A stretch of DNA of 64,000 bases from positions 61,757-125,756 of the forward strand of contig NZ_QJSP01000015.1 in assembly GCF_003217475.1 (NCBI RefSeq). Reading direction: 5' to 3'. The stretch is from Williamsia limnetica (GTDB lineage: Bacteria; Actinomycetota; Actinomycetes; Mycobacteriales; Mycobacteriaceae). Both the position numbers and the translations under genes were made by a program. This document shows positions 51,324 to 63,488 of this stretch, in pieces (positions within the stretch are counted from its first letter, which is position 1; the number at the start of each line of letters is the position of its first letter). The notes under the pieces were generated by a model. That model searched no databases. It was not told the DNA's origin and saw only the letters and a list, made by a program, of their open reading frames with translations.

Positions 51324-52558
51324 TGCGCCTGCTCGACGGCGTGGTCAGGCCGTATGCCTGGGGGTCGCGGACGGCGTTGGCCGAGTTGCGTGGGCTGCCG
51401 ACTCCGAGCGCCCATCCCGAGGCCGAGCTGTGGTTCGGAGCCCATCCCGCGGCGCCGGCGCCGGCGCACGACGGCGATTCCACCGCGACGCTGCTCGAGG
51501 TGATCGACTCCGACCCTGCGGGTCAGTTGGGGGGACACTGTGTCGATCGGTTCGGTGGTCGTCTGCCGTTCCTGTTGAAAGTTCTTGCGGCGGAAGAACC
51601 GTTGTCGCTGCAGGCACATCCCAGCCTGGAACAGGCGAAGGAGGGATACGCCCGCGAGAACGCACAGGGGATCGAGGTGGGGGCCGCCAACCGCAACTAC
51701 CGTGACGACAACCACAAACCCGAACTGGTGGTGGCGCTCACCGACTTCGATGCGCTCGCGGGCTTCCGCGACATCGCGGACACCATCGAGTTGCTACGGG
51801 TCCTGCAGGTTCCTGAGTTGGACAGTCATCTGGGCATGCTCGCGGGGCAGCCGGATCCGCAGGGATTGCGGGCATTGTTCACGACCTGGATCACTCTCCC
51901 CGAATCGGCGTTGTCGGTGCTGATCCCGGCAGTCCTGACCGGGGCGATCCACTACCTCGAATCCGGGCAGACGCAGTACGCACCGGTGGCGCGGACGCTT
52001 CTCGAGATCGGTGAGAACTATCCGACGGATCCCGGCGTGCTCGCGGTACTGCTGCTGAACCGGGTGACCTTGAAACCCGGGCAGGGGCTCTTCCTCCCGG
52101 CCGGCAATCTGCACGCCTACCTCGGTGGTACGGCCATCGAGGTGATGGCGAACTCGGACAACGTGCTACGCGGAGGGTTGACCCCCAAGCACGTCGATGT
52201 GCCGGAACTGCTCCGCGTCCTCGATTTCACCCCGGTCACCCCGGCGGACATCGCGCCGTCGGTACACACCGTCAACGCCGAATTGATCTACCAGGCACCG
52301 GTCTCGGAGTTTCGACTCTCCAAGGTGGAACTGGACGGAACCGGCATGCGGCGGCCGTCGTCGATCTTGTTCGATGTACCCGGGCCCCAGATCCTGCTGT
52401 GCACTTCAGGTTCGATTGAACTGCGCGGATCGGCCAACCACCTACTCGTACCGCAAGGATCCGCCGCCTGGATCGGCGATGACGAACCCGATGTGGTGAT
52501 CCACGCCGCATCGGCCCACTCGACGTTCTTCCGCGCCCTCGTGCCCGCGAACCCCTAG
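51323..52558 (+). CDS. manA: Mannose-6-phosphate isomerase, class I
   Basis: 411-aa zinc enzyme interconverting fructose-6- and mannose-6-phosphate. Type I signatures: VRPYAWGSRTALAEL, AELWFGAHP, LPFLLKVLAAEEPLSLQAHP (zinc Gln and His), NHKPELVVAL (zinc Glu) and the catalytic-region LPAGNLHAYLGGTAIEVMAN with NVLRGGLTPK. ATG 51323 overlaps the previous stop with GGGGGAG upstream. With manB it supplies mannose-1-phosphate. It ends 14 bp from the convergent eccE gene. Confidence 0.93.
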   Translation: MRLLDGVVRPYAWGSRTALAELRGLPTPSAHPEAELWFGAHPAAPAPAHDGDSTATLLEVIDSDPAGQLGGHCVDRFGGRLPFLLKVLAAEEPLSLQAHPSLEQAKEGYARENAQGIEVGAANRNYRDDNHKPELVVALTDFDALAGFRDIADTIELLRVLQVPELDSHLGMLAGQPDPQGLRALFTTWITLPESALSVLIPAVLTGAIHYLESGQTQYAPVARTLLEIGENYPTDPGVLAVLLLNRVTLKPGQGLFLPAGNLHAYLGGTAIEVMANSDNVLRGGLTPKHVDVPELLRVLDFTPVTPADIAPSVHTVNAELIYQAPVSEFRLSKVELDGTGMRRPSSILFDVPGPQILLCTSGSIELRGSANHLLVPQGSAAWIGDDEPDVVIHAASAHSTFFRALVPANP

Positions 52559-52572
52559 GTCCACACCAGCGG

Positions 52573-54219
52573 TCAGCCTTGGCGCGCCATCGACGGCAGG
52601 CTGTGGCCGATGAATCCGATCTCATCGCCGGTGGCGACCATCGTCACCATCGTCGAACCATTGGGTGTGCCGACCCAGATATCCTGTGGCGCAGCGTGAT
52701 TCTGCTGCAACCGAATATCGGCGTCGGTTCCGCCGACTCCGGGCGGCAGCACCGTGATGATGGTGGGCGCGTCGACAGCGACAGGCGTCATCCCGTGAAA
52801 AACCGCGACAGAGAAATGCCCCGGCGGCACCCGACCGCCGGACAGTGTCAGCAATCCTGGGTCGCCGACGGCCGATACGAACTGATGCCACTCGGAGGGC
52901 TGGTCGGTGTGCACGAGCACGCGGGCACCCACCGCGATCGCCCGCAGCAGCACCTGCTGGGCCAGGTGCAGGCCGCCGCTGATGGCGACGATATGAGGAC
53001 CTCCACCGAGCAGGTCGACGGCGACGGCGCGGCCACTGTGGTCGGCTCCGATGAGCTGGCCGCAGCCCGCAGCCGACAGGCGCAGGGCTGCCAGCGATTC
53101 GAGGGTATGTGCCTGCTCGCTGACCGGCGGCAGCGTGTCCGCCGCGCCGACGGGGAGACTTGCCGCCAGCGCGGCCCGCTGGCGGCCGACGAGTTCGATC
53201 AAACCGTCGGTGGCCGGCTCGTCGCCGCCGAGCGTATTGAAGCGAACGAGTGCGCGGAGCGACGTCATGCCGTCGCCTGTGGACCGGAGCCTGAGGGTGA
53301 GTGTGGTGGAGAGTGAGGGCACAGCCCACACCGAGCCAAGGGTCGTCGGCAGATGCTCGGGCGCGACGGCGTAGGTCCGCATCCGCAGCCGGTCGGTGGT
53401 GACCGAGTCCCAACTCTCGCGGGCGTCGCCGGAATCCGCGCCGTGTGCCAACTGGGTTGTGGCCGCTGTGATCTGAGCGGCGGAGAGGATGGTCACCGAC
53501 AGTCCCCGTTCGGCGATCCGGTTCGCGACCCTGCGGGTGGCGACGATGGCCGTGCGCAGCGCGCCCTCGGAACCGCCGCCGCGGCGGGCCACGGCATCGG
53601 GACAGCGGGTGGGATCGAGACGCAGCACCACGAGCACGGTGCGGTACGCGGTGGCGGGAAGGGGTCCCAGGGTCCGTCGGTACACCTGGGCCACCCGGCC
53701 CGTGCCGTGCGTGCGGATCCCGTGGCTGATCACGTCGATCGATTCGAGGGCGATGTCGAATTGCTCGACACACTCCGCCAGCGTCGACAGGGGTACGGAG
53801 GGGCCGCCGGTACATCCACCGGGGTCGAGATGGCTCAAAGTCGGGGCGGGGGTGTCGATGCGGACGACGGTCACCATGCAGGCGCCGTCCCAGCGCGCAC
53901 CGATCGGACCCGTTTCGGGGACCGGTATGTCAAACGGGGCCTGATCGGGCTTCGAGCCGTCGGACTGCGCTGACCCGAACACCTGTCTGCGCCACAGACC
54001 CAGCCGAAGGCCGACGCGCTCGGCGCCCGACATCCGGCCCGGTAGCGCGATCAGCATCAGCGACAGCGCGACGGCAAGCGCCACACCACACCACCACAGG
54101 GCGCCGGCGTCATAGGACAACACCAGAGCCCCCGCGATCAACAATTCGATCACAACGATCGAGCTCCGCCGCTTTACGTCTGGCGCAAGCGCATTCTTCA
54201 TGAATTCCCCCACACCCAT
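52573..54219 (-). CDS. eccE: Type VII secretion protein EccE
   Basis: 548-aa protein matching EccE of ESX systems: two adjacent N-terminal membrane helices (about residues 20-38 and 41-60), RVGLRLGLWRRQ, then a large domain with RTHGTGRVAQVYRRTLGPLP and TVLVVLRLDPTRC. EccE sits at the periphery of the ESX membrane complex. ATG 54219 is used (GGGGGA upstream); ATG 54201 with GGGGGA 4 nt upstream is also possible. It is divergent from eccB, and no eccC, eccD, mycP, PE/PPE or WXG100 gene is nearby. Confidence 0.82.
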   Translation of the reverse strand: MGVGEFMKNALAPDVKRRSSIVVIELLIAGALVLSYDAGALWWCGVALAVALSLMLIALPGRMSGAERVGLRLGLWRRQVFGSAQSDGSKPDQAPFDIPVPETGPIGARWDGACMVTVVRIDTPAPTLSHLDPGGCTGGPSVPLSTLAECVEQFDIALESIDVISHGIRTHGTGRVAQVYRRTLGPLPATAYRTVLVVLRLDPTRCPDAVARRGGGSEGALRTAIVATRRVANRIAERGLSVTILSAAQITAATTQLAHGADSGDARESWDSVTTDRLRMRTYAVAPEHLPTTLGSVWAVPSLSTTLTLRLRSTGDGMTSLRALVRFNTLGGDEPATDGLIELVGRQRAALAASLPVGAADTLPPVSEQAHTLESLAALRLSAAGCGQLIGADHSGRAVAVDLLGGGPHIVAISGGLHLAQQVLLRAIAVGARVLVHTDQPSEWHQFVSAVGDPGLLTLSGGRVPPGHFSVAVFHGMTPVAVDAPTIITVLPPGVGGTDADIRLQQNHAAPQDIWVGTPNGSTMVTMVATGDEIGFIGHSLPSMARQG

Positions 54220-54273
54220 CGTCCCCCGCGATGCTGCTATACGCTACACCGCGGGAGGACGGGGGGTTCGGCT

Positions 54274-55722
54274 GTGCCGGCTCAATTGACGACAAAGGCT
54301 CAGGTCAATGGCTATCGCTTTTTGCTGCGCCGACTCGAGCACGCGCTGATCCGGCGCGATGTGAGGATGCTGCACGATCCGATGCGTTCGCAGCTGCGTT
54401 CACTGATGGTCGGCCTGGTGGTCGCGATACTCGTCGTGGCCGGATTCGGCGTCTACGGATTGATCAAACCGCAAGGTTCGGTGGGTAATTCGAAGATAAT
54501 CGTGTCCAAGAAGGCGGGCGCGATGTACGTCCTCGTCGACGGTCGTCTGCATCCGGCGCTCAACCTGACCTCGGCCCGGTTGATCACGGGAAGCGATGAT
54601 TCGCCGAAGTCTGTGAGCGAGAAGAAGCTGACCGGCTACCCACGAGGACCACTTCTCGGGATACCGGGGGCACCTGCGGCGCTTCCCGGTCCGGCCGACA
54701 CGGAGCTTTCGGACTGGACGGTCTGCGACACCGTCGCGGCGGGGCAGGTGACCACGGTCGCCGCGATCACCACGCCCGAACTCGGCACCCGGATCCGGGC
54801 AGCCGGCGGTGGGGAAGCAGTGCTGGTGTCGGTCGGCGACGAGGTGCATCTGGTCGCCGGCGGCACGCGATCTCGTATCGACGTCGACAGTGTCCCGGTG
54901 CGGCGGGCCCTGGACATCGACGATGCTGACGTACGACCGATCAGCCCCGGCGTTCTGAACGCACTTCCGGAGACCGATCCCATTGTGGCCCCGTCCATCT
55001 CGAATCGGGGTGCCCCCTCGGCGTTGGGCCGCGACATCCCGATCGGCGCCGTGATCAAGGGCACGACGCTGACCGGGGAGTCGACGTTCTACGTGGCGTT
55101 GGCGCAAGGCGTACAGCAGATCGGTGAGGTCGCGGCCGAGATCATCCGACAGGCCGACCCGGCCGGTGCCGACAGTGTCCCGACCGTGAGTCCGGCCCAG
55201 CTGACCGGCGTCGAGACGGTGAGTGTTCTCCCGGTGGACGAGTTCCCGATGAAGGCGCCGCGGTGGACCGATGTCGAAGCCGATCCGGTGTTGTGCCACG
55301 CATGGTCGCGATCTGCCACCGACCACGAAGCCCATGGGCAGTTGCTGCTCGGTTCCACGCTGCCGTTGGGCGCACGCGAAATCCCGGTGGTTCTGGCCGG
55401 CGCCGATGGCCCTGGCCCGGGCCTGGATGCGGTCTTCGTCGAACCGGGGCGTGGGCACTATATCCAGGTCACCGGATCCGAACCCGACAGCACCCGGGCG
55501 GAATCGCTTTTCTATGTGAACGATTCGGGTGTCCGCTATGGGGTCTCTGACGTAGGGACCGCTGCGGCCATCGGCCTGGGGGACACTCCGGTACCTGCGC
55601 CGTGGTCGATCGTGTCGCTGCTCGCGGCCGGCCCCACCCTGTCACGGGACAACGCCCTGGTCTCCCACGACGGCATGGCCCCGGATCCGGCTGCCGCCCG
55701 GATCGAGCCGCCGACCGAATGA
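54274..55722 (+). CDS. eccB: Type VII secretion protein EccB
   Basis: 482-aa ESX core component. The N-terminal cytoplasmic helix has the EccB signature QVNGYRFLLRRLEHALIRRD (about residues 10-29), followed by R-S-L and one membrane span at about 46-66. The periplasmic part has VDGRLHPALNLTSARLITG, CDTVAAGQ and the Cys pair around DWTVCDT and VLCHAW, as in EccB repeat domains. GTG 54274 with a purine-rich GGGAGGACGGGGGG upstream is the start. Only eccE accompanies it. Confidence 0.88.
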   Translation: MPAQLTTKAQVNGYRFLLRRLEHALIRRDVRMLHDPMRSQLRSLMVGLVVAILVVAGFGVYGLIKPQGSVGNSKIIVSKKAGAMYVLVDGRLHPALNLTSARLITGSDDSPKSVSEKKLTGYPRGPLLGIPGAPAALPGPADTELSDWTVCDTVAAGQVTTVAAITTPELGTRIRAAGGGEAVLVSVGDEVHLVAGGTRSRIDVDSVPVRRALDIDDADVRPISPGVLNALPETDPIVAPSISNRGAPSALGRDIPIGAVIKGTTLTGESTFYVALAQGVQQIGEVAAEIIRQADPAGADSVPTVSPAQLTGVETVSVLPVDEFPMKAPRWTDVEADPVLCHAWSRSATDHEAHGQLLLGSTLPLGAREIPVVLAGADGPGPGLDAVFVEPGRGHYIQVTGSEPDSTRAESLFYVNDSGVRYGVSDVGTAAAIGLGDTPVPAPWSIVSLLAAGPTLSRDNALVSHDGMAPDPAAARIEPPTE

Positions 55723-55726
55723 CAGC

Positions 55727-56473
55727 TCACGACGGAGGGCGAAGCGCGCGAACCAGGTTCTCCCAGTAGTCGCCGATCTCCTCGACGGACATACTGTCGT
55801 TGGTGCGCATGTGGTGGATCGCCGGCGCTTCCAACGGCGCCAGGATCGCCATGCACATCACCTCGAGGTTTCCTCGGAAACCCATTTGGGTCAACAGCAT
55901 TCGTGTGTGCATGACGATGACTGTGCGGGTGGGGTGACTGAAGCGTTGGGGGCCGGTGTCCTCGGCCTCGAGCAAGATGTCCAGGTGCGCTGACGCCGTC
56001 GCCAGCCGCGCTCGTCCGAACGCGATCAGGCGGTCGAGTGGGTCGACCCGCTCACCGGGCGAGCCCGGACCCAACGGCGCCGGTCCGGTCAAGAATGCCT
56101 GCTGCAACTGCACTTCGGAGTGGTTGAGCAGTGCCAGCATCAAACCCGTGCGGTTGCCAAATCTGCGGAAGACCGTGCCCTTGCCGACGCCGGCCTCACG
56201 AGCCACCGCGTCCATCGTCACCGCCGAGGCCCCCTGCGATTCGATCAGGCGAGTCGCGGCCTCCATGAGCAGCTGACGGTTGCGAGCGGCGTCGGCGCGT
56301 TCGGAGTCGCCCGACTCGAGGATCGGGAAGACGTGCTGGTGGGCGTTCGACAGGGGCAGCGCCCTGTGGGTCGGGGGTGTGGGTGAACCGAGGTCGAAGA
56401 CCGGCAGCGCTTCGCTGTTGCCGGTGTGTTTCGGGTCCACACCCTGCGACGGGTGCCGAGAGGGCGTTGACAC
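55727..56473 (-). CDS. TetR family regulator
   Basis: 248-aa regulator. After a 60-residue polar N-terminal extension the TetR HTH lies at about 64-110: ARNRQLLMEAATRLIESQGA, VTMDAVAREAGVGKGTVFRR and FGNRTGLMLALL. The rest is the ligand domain. GTG 56473 is preceded by TACAGT 6 nt upstream, so the transcript is probably leaderless. Inverted repeat ACCCGA-N5-TCGGGT overlaps this promoter and may be its own operator. The FMN reductase gene is divergent, a likely target. Confidence 0.83.
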   Translation of the reverse strand: MSTPSRHPSQGVDPKHTGNSEALPVFDLGSPTPPTHRALPLSNAHQHVFPILESGDSERADAARNRQLLMEAATRLIESQGASAVTMDAVAREAGVGKGTVFRRFGNRTGLMLALLNHSEVQLQQAFLTGPAPLGPGSPGERVDPLDRLIAFGRARLATASAHLDILLEAEDTGPQRFSHPTRTVIVMHTRMLLTQMGFRGNLEVMCMAILAPLEAPAIHHMRTNDSMSVEEIGDYWENLVRALRPPS

Positions 56474-56474
56474 A

Positions 56475-56491
56475 ACCCGACTGTATCGGGT
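56475..56491. promoter_or_regulatory. Candidate TetR operator over the tetR promoter
   Basis: ACCCGA (56475-56480) and TCGGGT (56486-56491) are inverted repeats separated by 5 bp. They overlap the TACAGT -10-like sequence of the tetR gene and lie 106 bp before the FMN reductase start. Confidence 0.5.
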
Positions 56492-56597
56492 GCCACGATC
56501 CGGAATAGATTCGGACCACGGTCCGTTTTGATCGGTGTCAAGTGTTCGACGTGCGGAGGCCGGGTGGTCAACGGCGGTGAAATCGAGGAGAGCTGTG

Positions 56598-57161
56598 ATG
56601 GACGACAAGAACAACACGAAGATCCTGGTATTGGTGGGCAGTCTGCGAAGGGATTCGGTCAACCGGTCGCTCGCCCAGGTGGCGGCCGACAACGCTCCTG
56701 CCGGGGTCGAGGTGGAGCTCTATTCCGGACTGGAGTTGCTGCCGTTCTACAACGAGGACATCGACGTCGATCCGGTGAATGCGGAGGTCGTCCGGTTGCG
56801 GAAGGCCGTCGCCGACGCCGATGCCGTGCTGATCGCGACCCCGGAATACAACGGGACGATCCCGGCCGTGCTGAAGAACGCGATCGATTGGCTCTCGCGT
56901 CCTTACGGGGCGGGTGCGATCACAGGTAAGTCCGTAGGGGTGGTCGGAGCCGCGCTCGCACAGTTCGGCGGTAAGTGGTCGCACGACGACACCAGTCGTT
57001 CGGTGGGAATCGCCGGTGGCCGCGTGGTCGAAGACATCGAACTGCACCTCCCCATCGGAACGCTTGAAGGCCGACCGGTCACCGACGTGCCCGAGGTCGT
57101 CGAGCAACTGCGCAGGGCCGTCGCCGTCCTCGCTGCCGCGACTGCCGAGGTCACTGCCTGA
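56598..57161 (+). CDS. NADPH-dependent FMN reductase family protein
   Basis: 187-aa flavodoxin-fold reductase. The FMN phosphate loop is GSLRRDSVNRSLA (residues about 14-26), the isoalloxazine contact TPEYNGTIPAVLKNAIDWLSR is at about 77-97, and GAALAQFGGKW follows. Such enzymes reduce flavins, quinones, chromate or azo dyes. ATG 56598 has GAGGAGAG upstream. It is divergent from a TetR gene, suggesting induction by a small molecule. Confidence 0.88.
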   Translation: MDDKNNTKILVLVGSLRRDSVNRSLAQVAADNAPAGVEVELYSGLELLPFYNEDIDVDPVNAEVVRLRKAVADADAVLIATPEYNGTIPAVLKNAIDWLSRPYGAGAITGKSVGVVGAALAQFGGKWSHDDTSRSVGIAGGRVVEDIELHLPIGTLEGRPVTDVPEVVEQLRRAVAVLAAATAEVTA

Positions 57162-57174
57162 TCAAGCCCACCAT

Positions 57175-57234
57175 CGTCCCCGTCAGCACCGTCCGAGGCA
57201 GAACAACAGCCCTCGTGCATCGCTGACGGGGACG
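57175..57234 (+). terminator. Terminator after the FMN reductase gene
   Basis: CGTCCCCGTCAGC (57175-57187) pairs perfectly with 57222-57234 across a 34-nt loop; GTTTGTG follows. It starts 13 bp after the stop codon. Confidence 0.6.
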
Positions 57235-57344
57235 TTTGTGTCTGTCGGATCATGGGCACACGACTATGTGACGCACGACACGCCGAGACACGCCGGAATT
57301 CAGGCTGGTGCACCCGTGCGACCTGGGACTTTCATGAATGTCAT

Positions 57345-57360
57345 TCGCAACGTGTTGTGT
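57345..57360 (+). promoter_or_regulatory. NrdR box 1 before nrdH
   Basis: TCGCAACGTGTTGTGT fits the NrdR box core (C-A-A-n4-T-T-G). It starts 32 bp before a stronger second box, the three-turn spacing typical of paired NrdR boxes. Confidence 0.6.
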
Positions 57361-57376
57361 CTTTCACGAATGTCAG

Positions 57377-57392
57377 ACACTAGGTGTAGTGT
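57377..57392 (+). promoter_or_regulatory. NrdR box 2 before nrdH
   Basis: ACACTAGGTGTAGTGT has perfect ACACTA/TAGTGT arms around GGTG and matches the 16-bp NrdR box acaCwAtATaTwGtgt apart from the centre. NrdR represses RNR genes when (d)ATP is bound. Confidence 0.75.
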
Positions 57393-57526
57393 TTGGAACA
57401 CTGAACGGCCGCAAGGGGTTGAACCTGAGGAACAGCACCGACGGGCCGACAGAATCAAGATTTGAAACACATTTGGGCAGGTCGCATCAACCGGCCATCG
57501 GCACGTCAAGAGGGAGTTCTGGGGAT

Positions 57527-57778
57527 ATGACAACTTCGGCCACCGCAACCATCACCGTCTACACCAAGCCTGCGTGCGTGCAGTGCAACGCCACGTACAA
57601 GGCCCTCGAGAAGAACGGTCTCGCCTACGAGATCGTCGACATCACCGAAGACTCCGACGCCCGCGACTACGTCATGGCGCTCGGCTACCTGCAGGCCCCG
57701 GTTGTCGTCACCGGTGACAGCCACTGGTCGGGCTTCCGTCCCGATCGCATCAAGGCGCTCGTCGCGGCAGCTGCCTGA
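57527..57778 (+). CDS. nrdH: Glutaredoxin-like NrdH redoxin
   Basis: 83-aa thioredoxin-fold electron donor for the class Ib ribonucleotide reductase. The active site C-V-Q-C is at Cys17-Cys20, followed by YEIVDITEDSDARDYV and the conserved W-S-G-F-R-P-D ending (about 67-73) that contacts thioredoxin reductase. ATG 57527 with GGGAG upstream; the in-frame extension upstream crosses the NrdR boxes and is not coding. First gene of nrdHIEF. Confidence 0.94.
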   Translation: MTTSATATITVYTKPACVQCNATYKALEKNGLAYEIVDITEDSDARDYVMALGYLQAPVVVTGDSHWSGFRPDRIKALVAAAA

Positions 57779-57826
57779 TCCACCGTTCTCAGCTCTACCC
57801 GTCAGCAACACCGTGGAGGTCGGGAT

Positions 57827-58302
57827 ATGGGGAAGATTCCCGGACACACCACAGACGCAGAGTCCCTCGAGGCGCCGCTGATCGTCTACTTCTCGAGTGT
57901 CTCGGAGAACACGCACCGATTCGTCGAAAAGCTCGGTCTGCGAGCGCGCCGGATCCCGCTGATCGACCACGACGGCAGTTTCACCGTCGACGAGCCCTAC
58001 GTCCTGATCTGCCCCACTTATGGGGGAGGTAAGGCGTCGGGCGAGGTCGGTGGCTTCGTTCCGAAGCAGGTCATCCGTTTCTTGAACAACCCACACAACC
58101 GTTCCTTGATCACCGCTGTCATAGCGGCGGGGAATACCAATTTCGGTGAAGAGTTCTGCTTTGCCGGCAACATCATCTCGGCCAAATGTCAGGTGCCCTA
58201 TCTCTATCGGTTCGAACTGATGGGTGACACCGAGGACGTCGAGCGGGTCCGGACCGGACTCCACCAATTTGCACATGATCAACTCGCACAGGAGCCAGCA
58301 CA

Positions 58303-58327
<25 letters not shown>
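57827..58327 (+). CDS. nrdI: NrdI flavodoxin-like activator of NrdF
   Basis: 166-aa FMN protein that supplies oxidant for assembling the Mn tyrosyl radical cofactor of NrdF. The family start [20 protein letters not shown] and [21 protein letters not shown] are present, and [17 protein letters not shown] is the third flavin loop. Its last 25 bp overlap the nrdE start, so the C-terminus ([11 protein letters not shown]) is read through the nrdE GTG region. Confidence 0.93.
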
Positions 58328-61552
<3,225 letters not shown>

Positions 61553-61562
61553 TCCCCTGAAG

Positions 61563-61626
61563 TTCGCGCCACCTACAGCGAAACGCGCCAGTTGCAACTG
61601 GCGCGTTTCGTCGTAGGTGGCGCGAA
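61563..61626. terminator. 64-bp near-perfect hairpin between nrdF and carbonic anhydrase
   Basis: Two 32-bp arms meet with no loop other than the centre TTGCAA; only two adjacent pairs mismatch (AG versus GA). It lies 10 bp after nrdF and 17 bp from the convergent carbonic anhydrase stop, so it can terminate both. Confidence 0.85.
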
Positions 61627-61643
61627 TTCTGGTGGTGCTGTGA

Positions 61644-62135
61644 TCAGGCAGCGACCTCTTCGAGCTTTCCGGTAGCCACATCGAAGATGAACCCGCGTAA
61701 CGACGTGGTCTTGGTGACGAACGGTGACTTCTCGATGCGAGCGAGCGACTGTTCGACGTCTTCATGGAGATCGGGGAAGGCCTCGGCGGACCAGGACGGT
61801 TTGACGCCCAGCTCGTCCTGGATTCCGCGCTTGAAGTCATCGTCGGTGAACGTCAGCATGCCGCAGTCGGTGTGGTGGATCAGGATGATCTCGGTGGTGC
61901 CCAGCAACCGCTGGCTGATCGCCAGCGAGCGGATCTCGTCGTCGGTGATGACGCCGCCAGCGTTGCGGATGACGTGCGCCTCGCCATCCCTGAGTCCGAG
62001 AATGCGGTAGACGTCGAGGCGGGCGTCCATGCACGCCACGACTGCAACATGGCGGCTCGGTGGAAGGGGTAGGGGACCGGAGAACTGCGCTGCGTAGACG
62101 CGATTGTTGTCCAGGTATTCGTCGGTGACAGTCAT
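61644..62135 (-). CDS. Beta-class carbonic anhydrase
   Basis: 163-aa zinc enzyme hydrating CO2. Zinc ligands are Cys35 (in ACMDARLD), His88 and Cys91 (in HHTDCGM); the Asp37-Arg39 dyad is present. It is a short plant-type/Rv1284-like beta-CA. ATG 62135 is the start with MTVTDEYL, typical of this subgroup. Convergent with nrdF. Confidence 0.93.
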   Translation of the reverse strand: MTVTDEYLDNNRVYAAQFSGPLPLPPSRHVAVVACMDARLDVYRILGLRDGEAHVIRNAGGVITDDEIRSLAISQRLLGTTEIILIHHTDCGMLTFTDDDFKRGIQDELGVKPSWSAEAFPDLHEDVEQSLARIEKSPFVTKTTSLRGFIFDVATGKLEEVAA

Positions 62136-62237
62136 GCACTCATGCTCATGGGCGCATCAGAAGGGGCACAGGGTTGCCCTCAGCGTGATTTCAATCCCAT
62201 CCGATCGGCCGACCACCGCGAATGGTTGATCCGCGGA

Positions 62238-63209
62238 TCAGTTCAGTGAGTCCCGGACATTGCCCAGAACGACGTTCGCCGCCGACAGACCGCCCGCGCT
62301 GTACCAGACGTCGTCGGCGACGATCAGCACCCGACGCCAGCTCGGAGCACCCATGTCCAGCCAGCGGTCGCTTTCCATGACGGATGTGCCGTACTTCTCG
62401 CCGGCAGCGCCCTGGAAGCTGACGTAGACGACATCGCCGTCGGCGATCTCGAAATTCTTGTCGTCGATGACCGTGGCGTCGGGTTCCCGTTGGCCCGGCG
62501 GCCGCTGAACCCCGATATCGGTGAGGACTTGCGCCGCGAAGGCGTCAGTGCCCTCCACGATCTCGGAATCCTTGGCAAAGCGCACCAGTGATGCCTGCGA
62601 ATACCGGGCACCGATACGGTCGCCGACCGCCTTGGACCCGTTCCGGTAGGCCTGCAGTCGTTCTTCACCTGCGCCCGTACGGCCCACCGCAGCCGCGACG
62701 GCCGAGAACCGCTTCTCCCAGTCCTGCGCGGGATCGATCGGCACGACCTCGGTGGAGCCCATGGCGTCAGCGAGCGGCGAGTCACCGGTGGTGAGCACCA
62801 GGTCCGGGTTCGCCGCGGTCGCCATGGCCACATCGGGCCTGGCTTTTTCGCCGATGGTAGGCAGATCATGGACCTGCTCGCCCATGAAGGTCGGCAGCGA
62901 TCCACCGACCGTCGTGCTGGCCACAACCCGGGACTGCAGACCCAGAGCGCACAGCGCGTCCAGCAGATTCGGGTCGGCGACCAGGATTCGTTGGGGATCT
63001 GGTGCGCCCGGGTCTGCGCCGGCGGTTGGCTGACACGTCAGATTGGTGTCCCGCTTCGGGTCGACCAGATCGACCGACGCGATCCGAGTGGTCGTCGTGG
63101 TGATCGTGCCCTCGCCGCCGGGCACCTCGGAGTCGATACAGCCACTCACCGTCGCGCTGACCAGCGCGGCAAGCATCACAGCCGCCCAACCGCGCGGACG
63201 GCGGCTCAT
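62238..63209 (-). CDS. fecB: FecB-type siderophore/iron-binding lipoprotein
   Basis: 323-aa periplasmic binding protein (class III, FecB/TroA-like). Signal peptide and lipobox VSGC with lipid Cys24. After a Thr-rich linker the domain begins QRILVADPNLLDALCALGL and continues VHDLPTIGEKARPDVAMATAANPDLVL, typical for Fe-siderophore binders. Position beside ctaD and near nrd matches fecB (Rv3044), whose product binds carboxymycobactin and affects envelope integrity. ATG 63209 is used; a GTG nine bases upstream is possible. No permease gene adjoins it. Confidence 0.85.
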   Translation of the reverse strand: MSRRPRGWAAVMLAALVSATVSGCIDSEVPGGEGTITTTTTRIASVDLVDPKRDTNLTCQPTAGADPGAPDPQRILVADPNLLDALCALGLQSRVVASTTVGGSLPTFMGEQVHDLPTIGEKARPDVAMATAANPDLVLTTGDSPLADAMGSTEVVPIDPAQDWEKRFSAVAAAVGRTGAGEERLQAYRNGSKAVGDRIGARYSQASLVRFAKDSEIVEGTDAFAAQVLTDIGVQRPPGQREPDATVIDDKNFEIADGDVVYVSFQGAAGEKYGTSVMESDRWLDMGAPSWRRVLIVADDVWYSAGGLSAANVVLGNVRDSLN

Positions 63210-63488
63210 ATTGCTCACTGAAGGACTCTTTCGGTTCTGCGGGCAGGCGGACACGGGTTGAATTCTCGAACAAACTAGCACTCGCGGTAGTGCCGACCGC
63301 CGCGGCTTCGAGCTGCCCAGGTCGTTGCTCAAATCAAATACGACACTTCGTAGGACCCACTCAAACGGCGCTCTCGCGACGGGATACGATCGTGCACAGC
63401 GCACATTCATCGCCGTGCCCTCATGTCGTGGGCGGGAGAGTATCTCGCCCGGCGGCGTTCCGGAGTGGCCACGCAGGTAGGAGGATCA

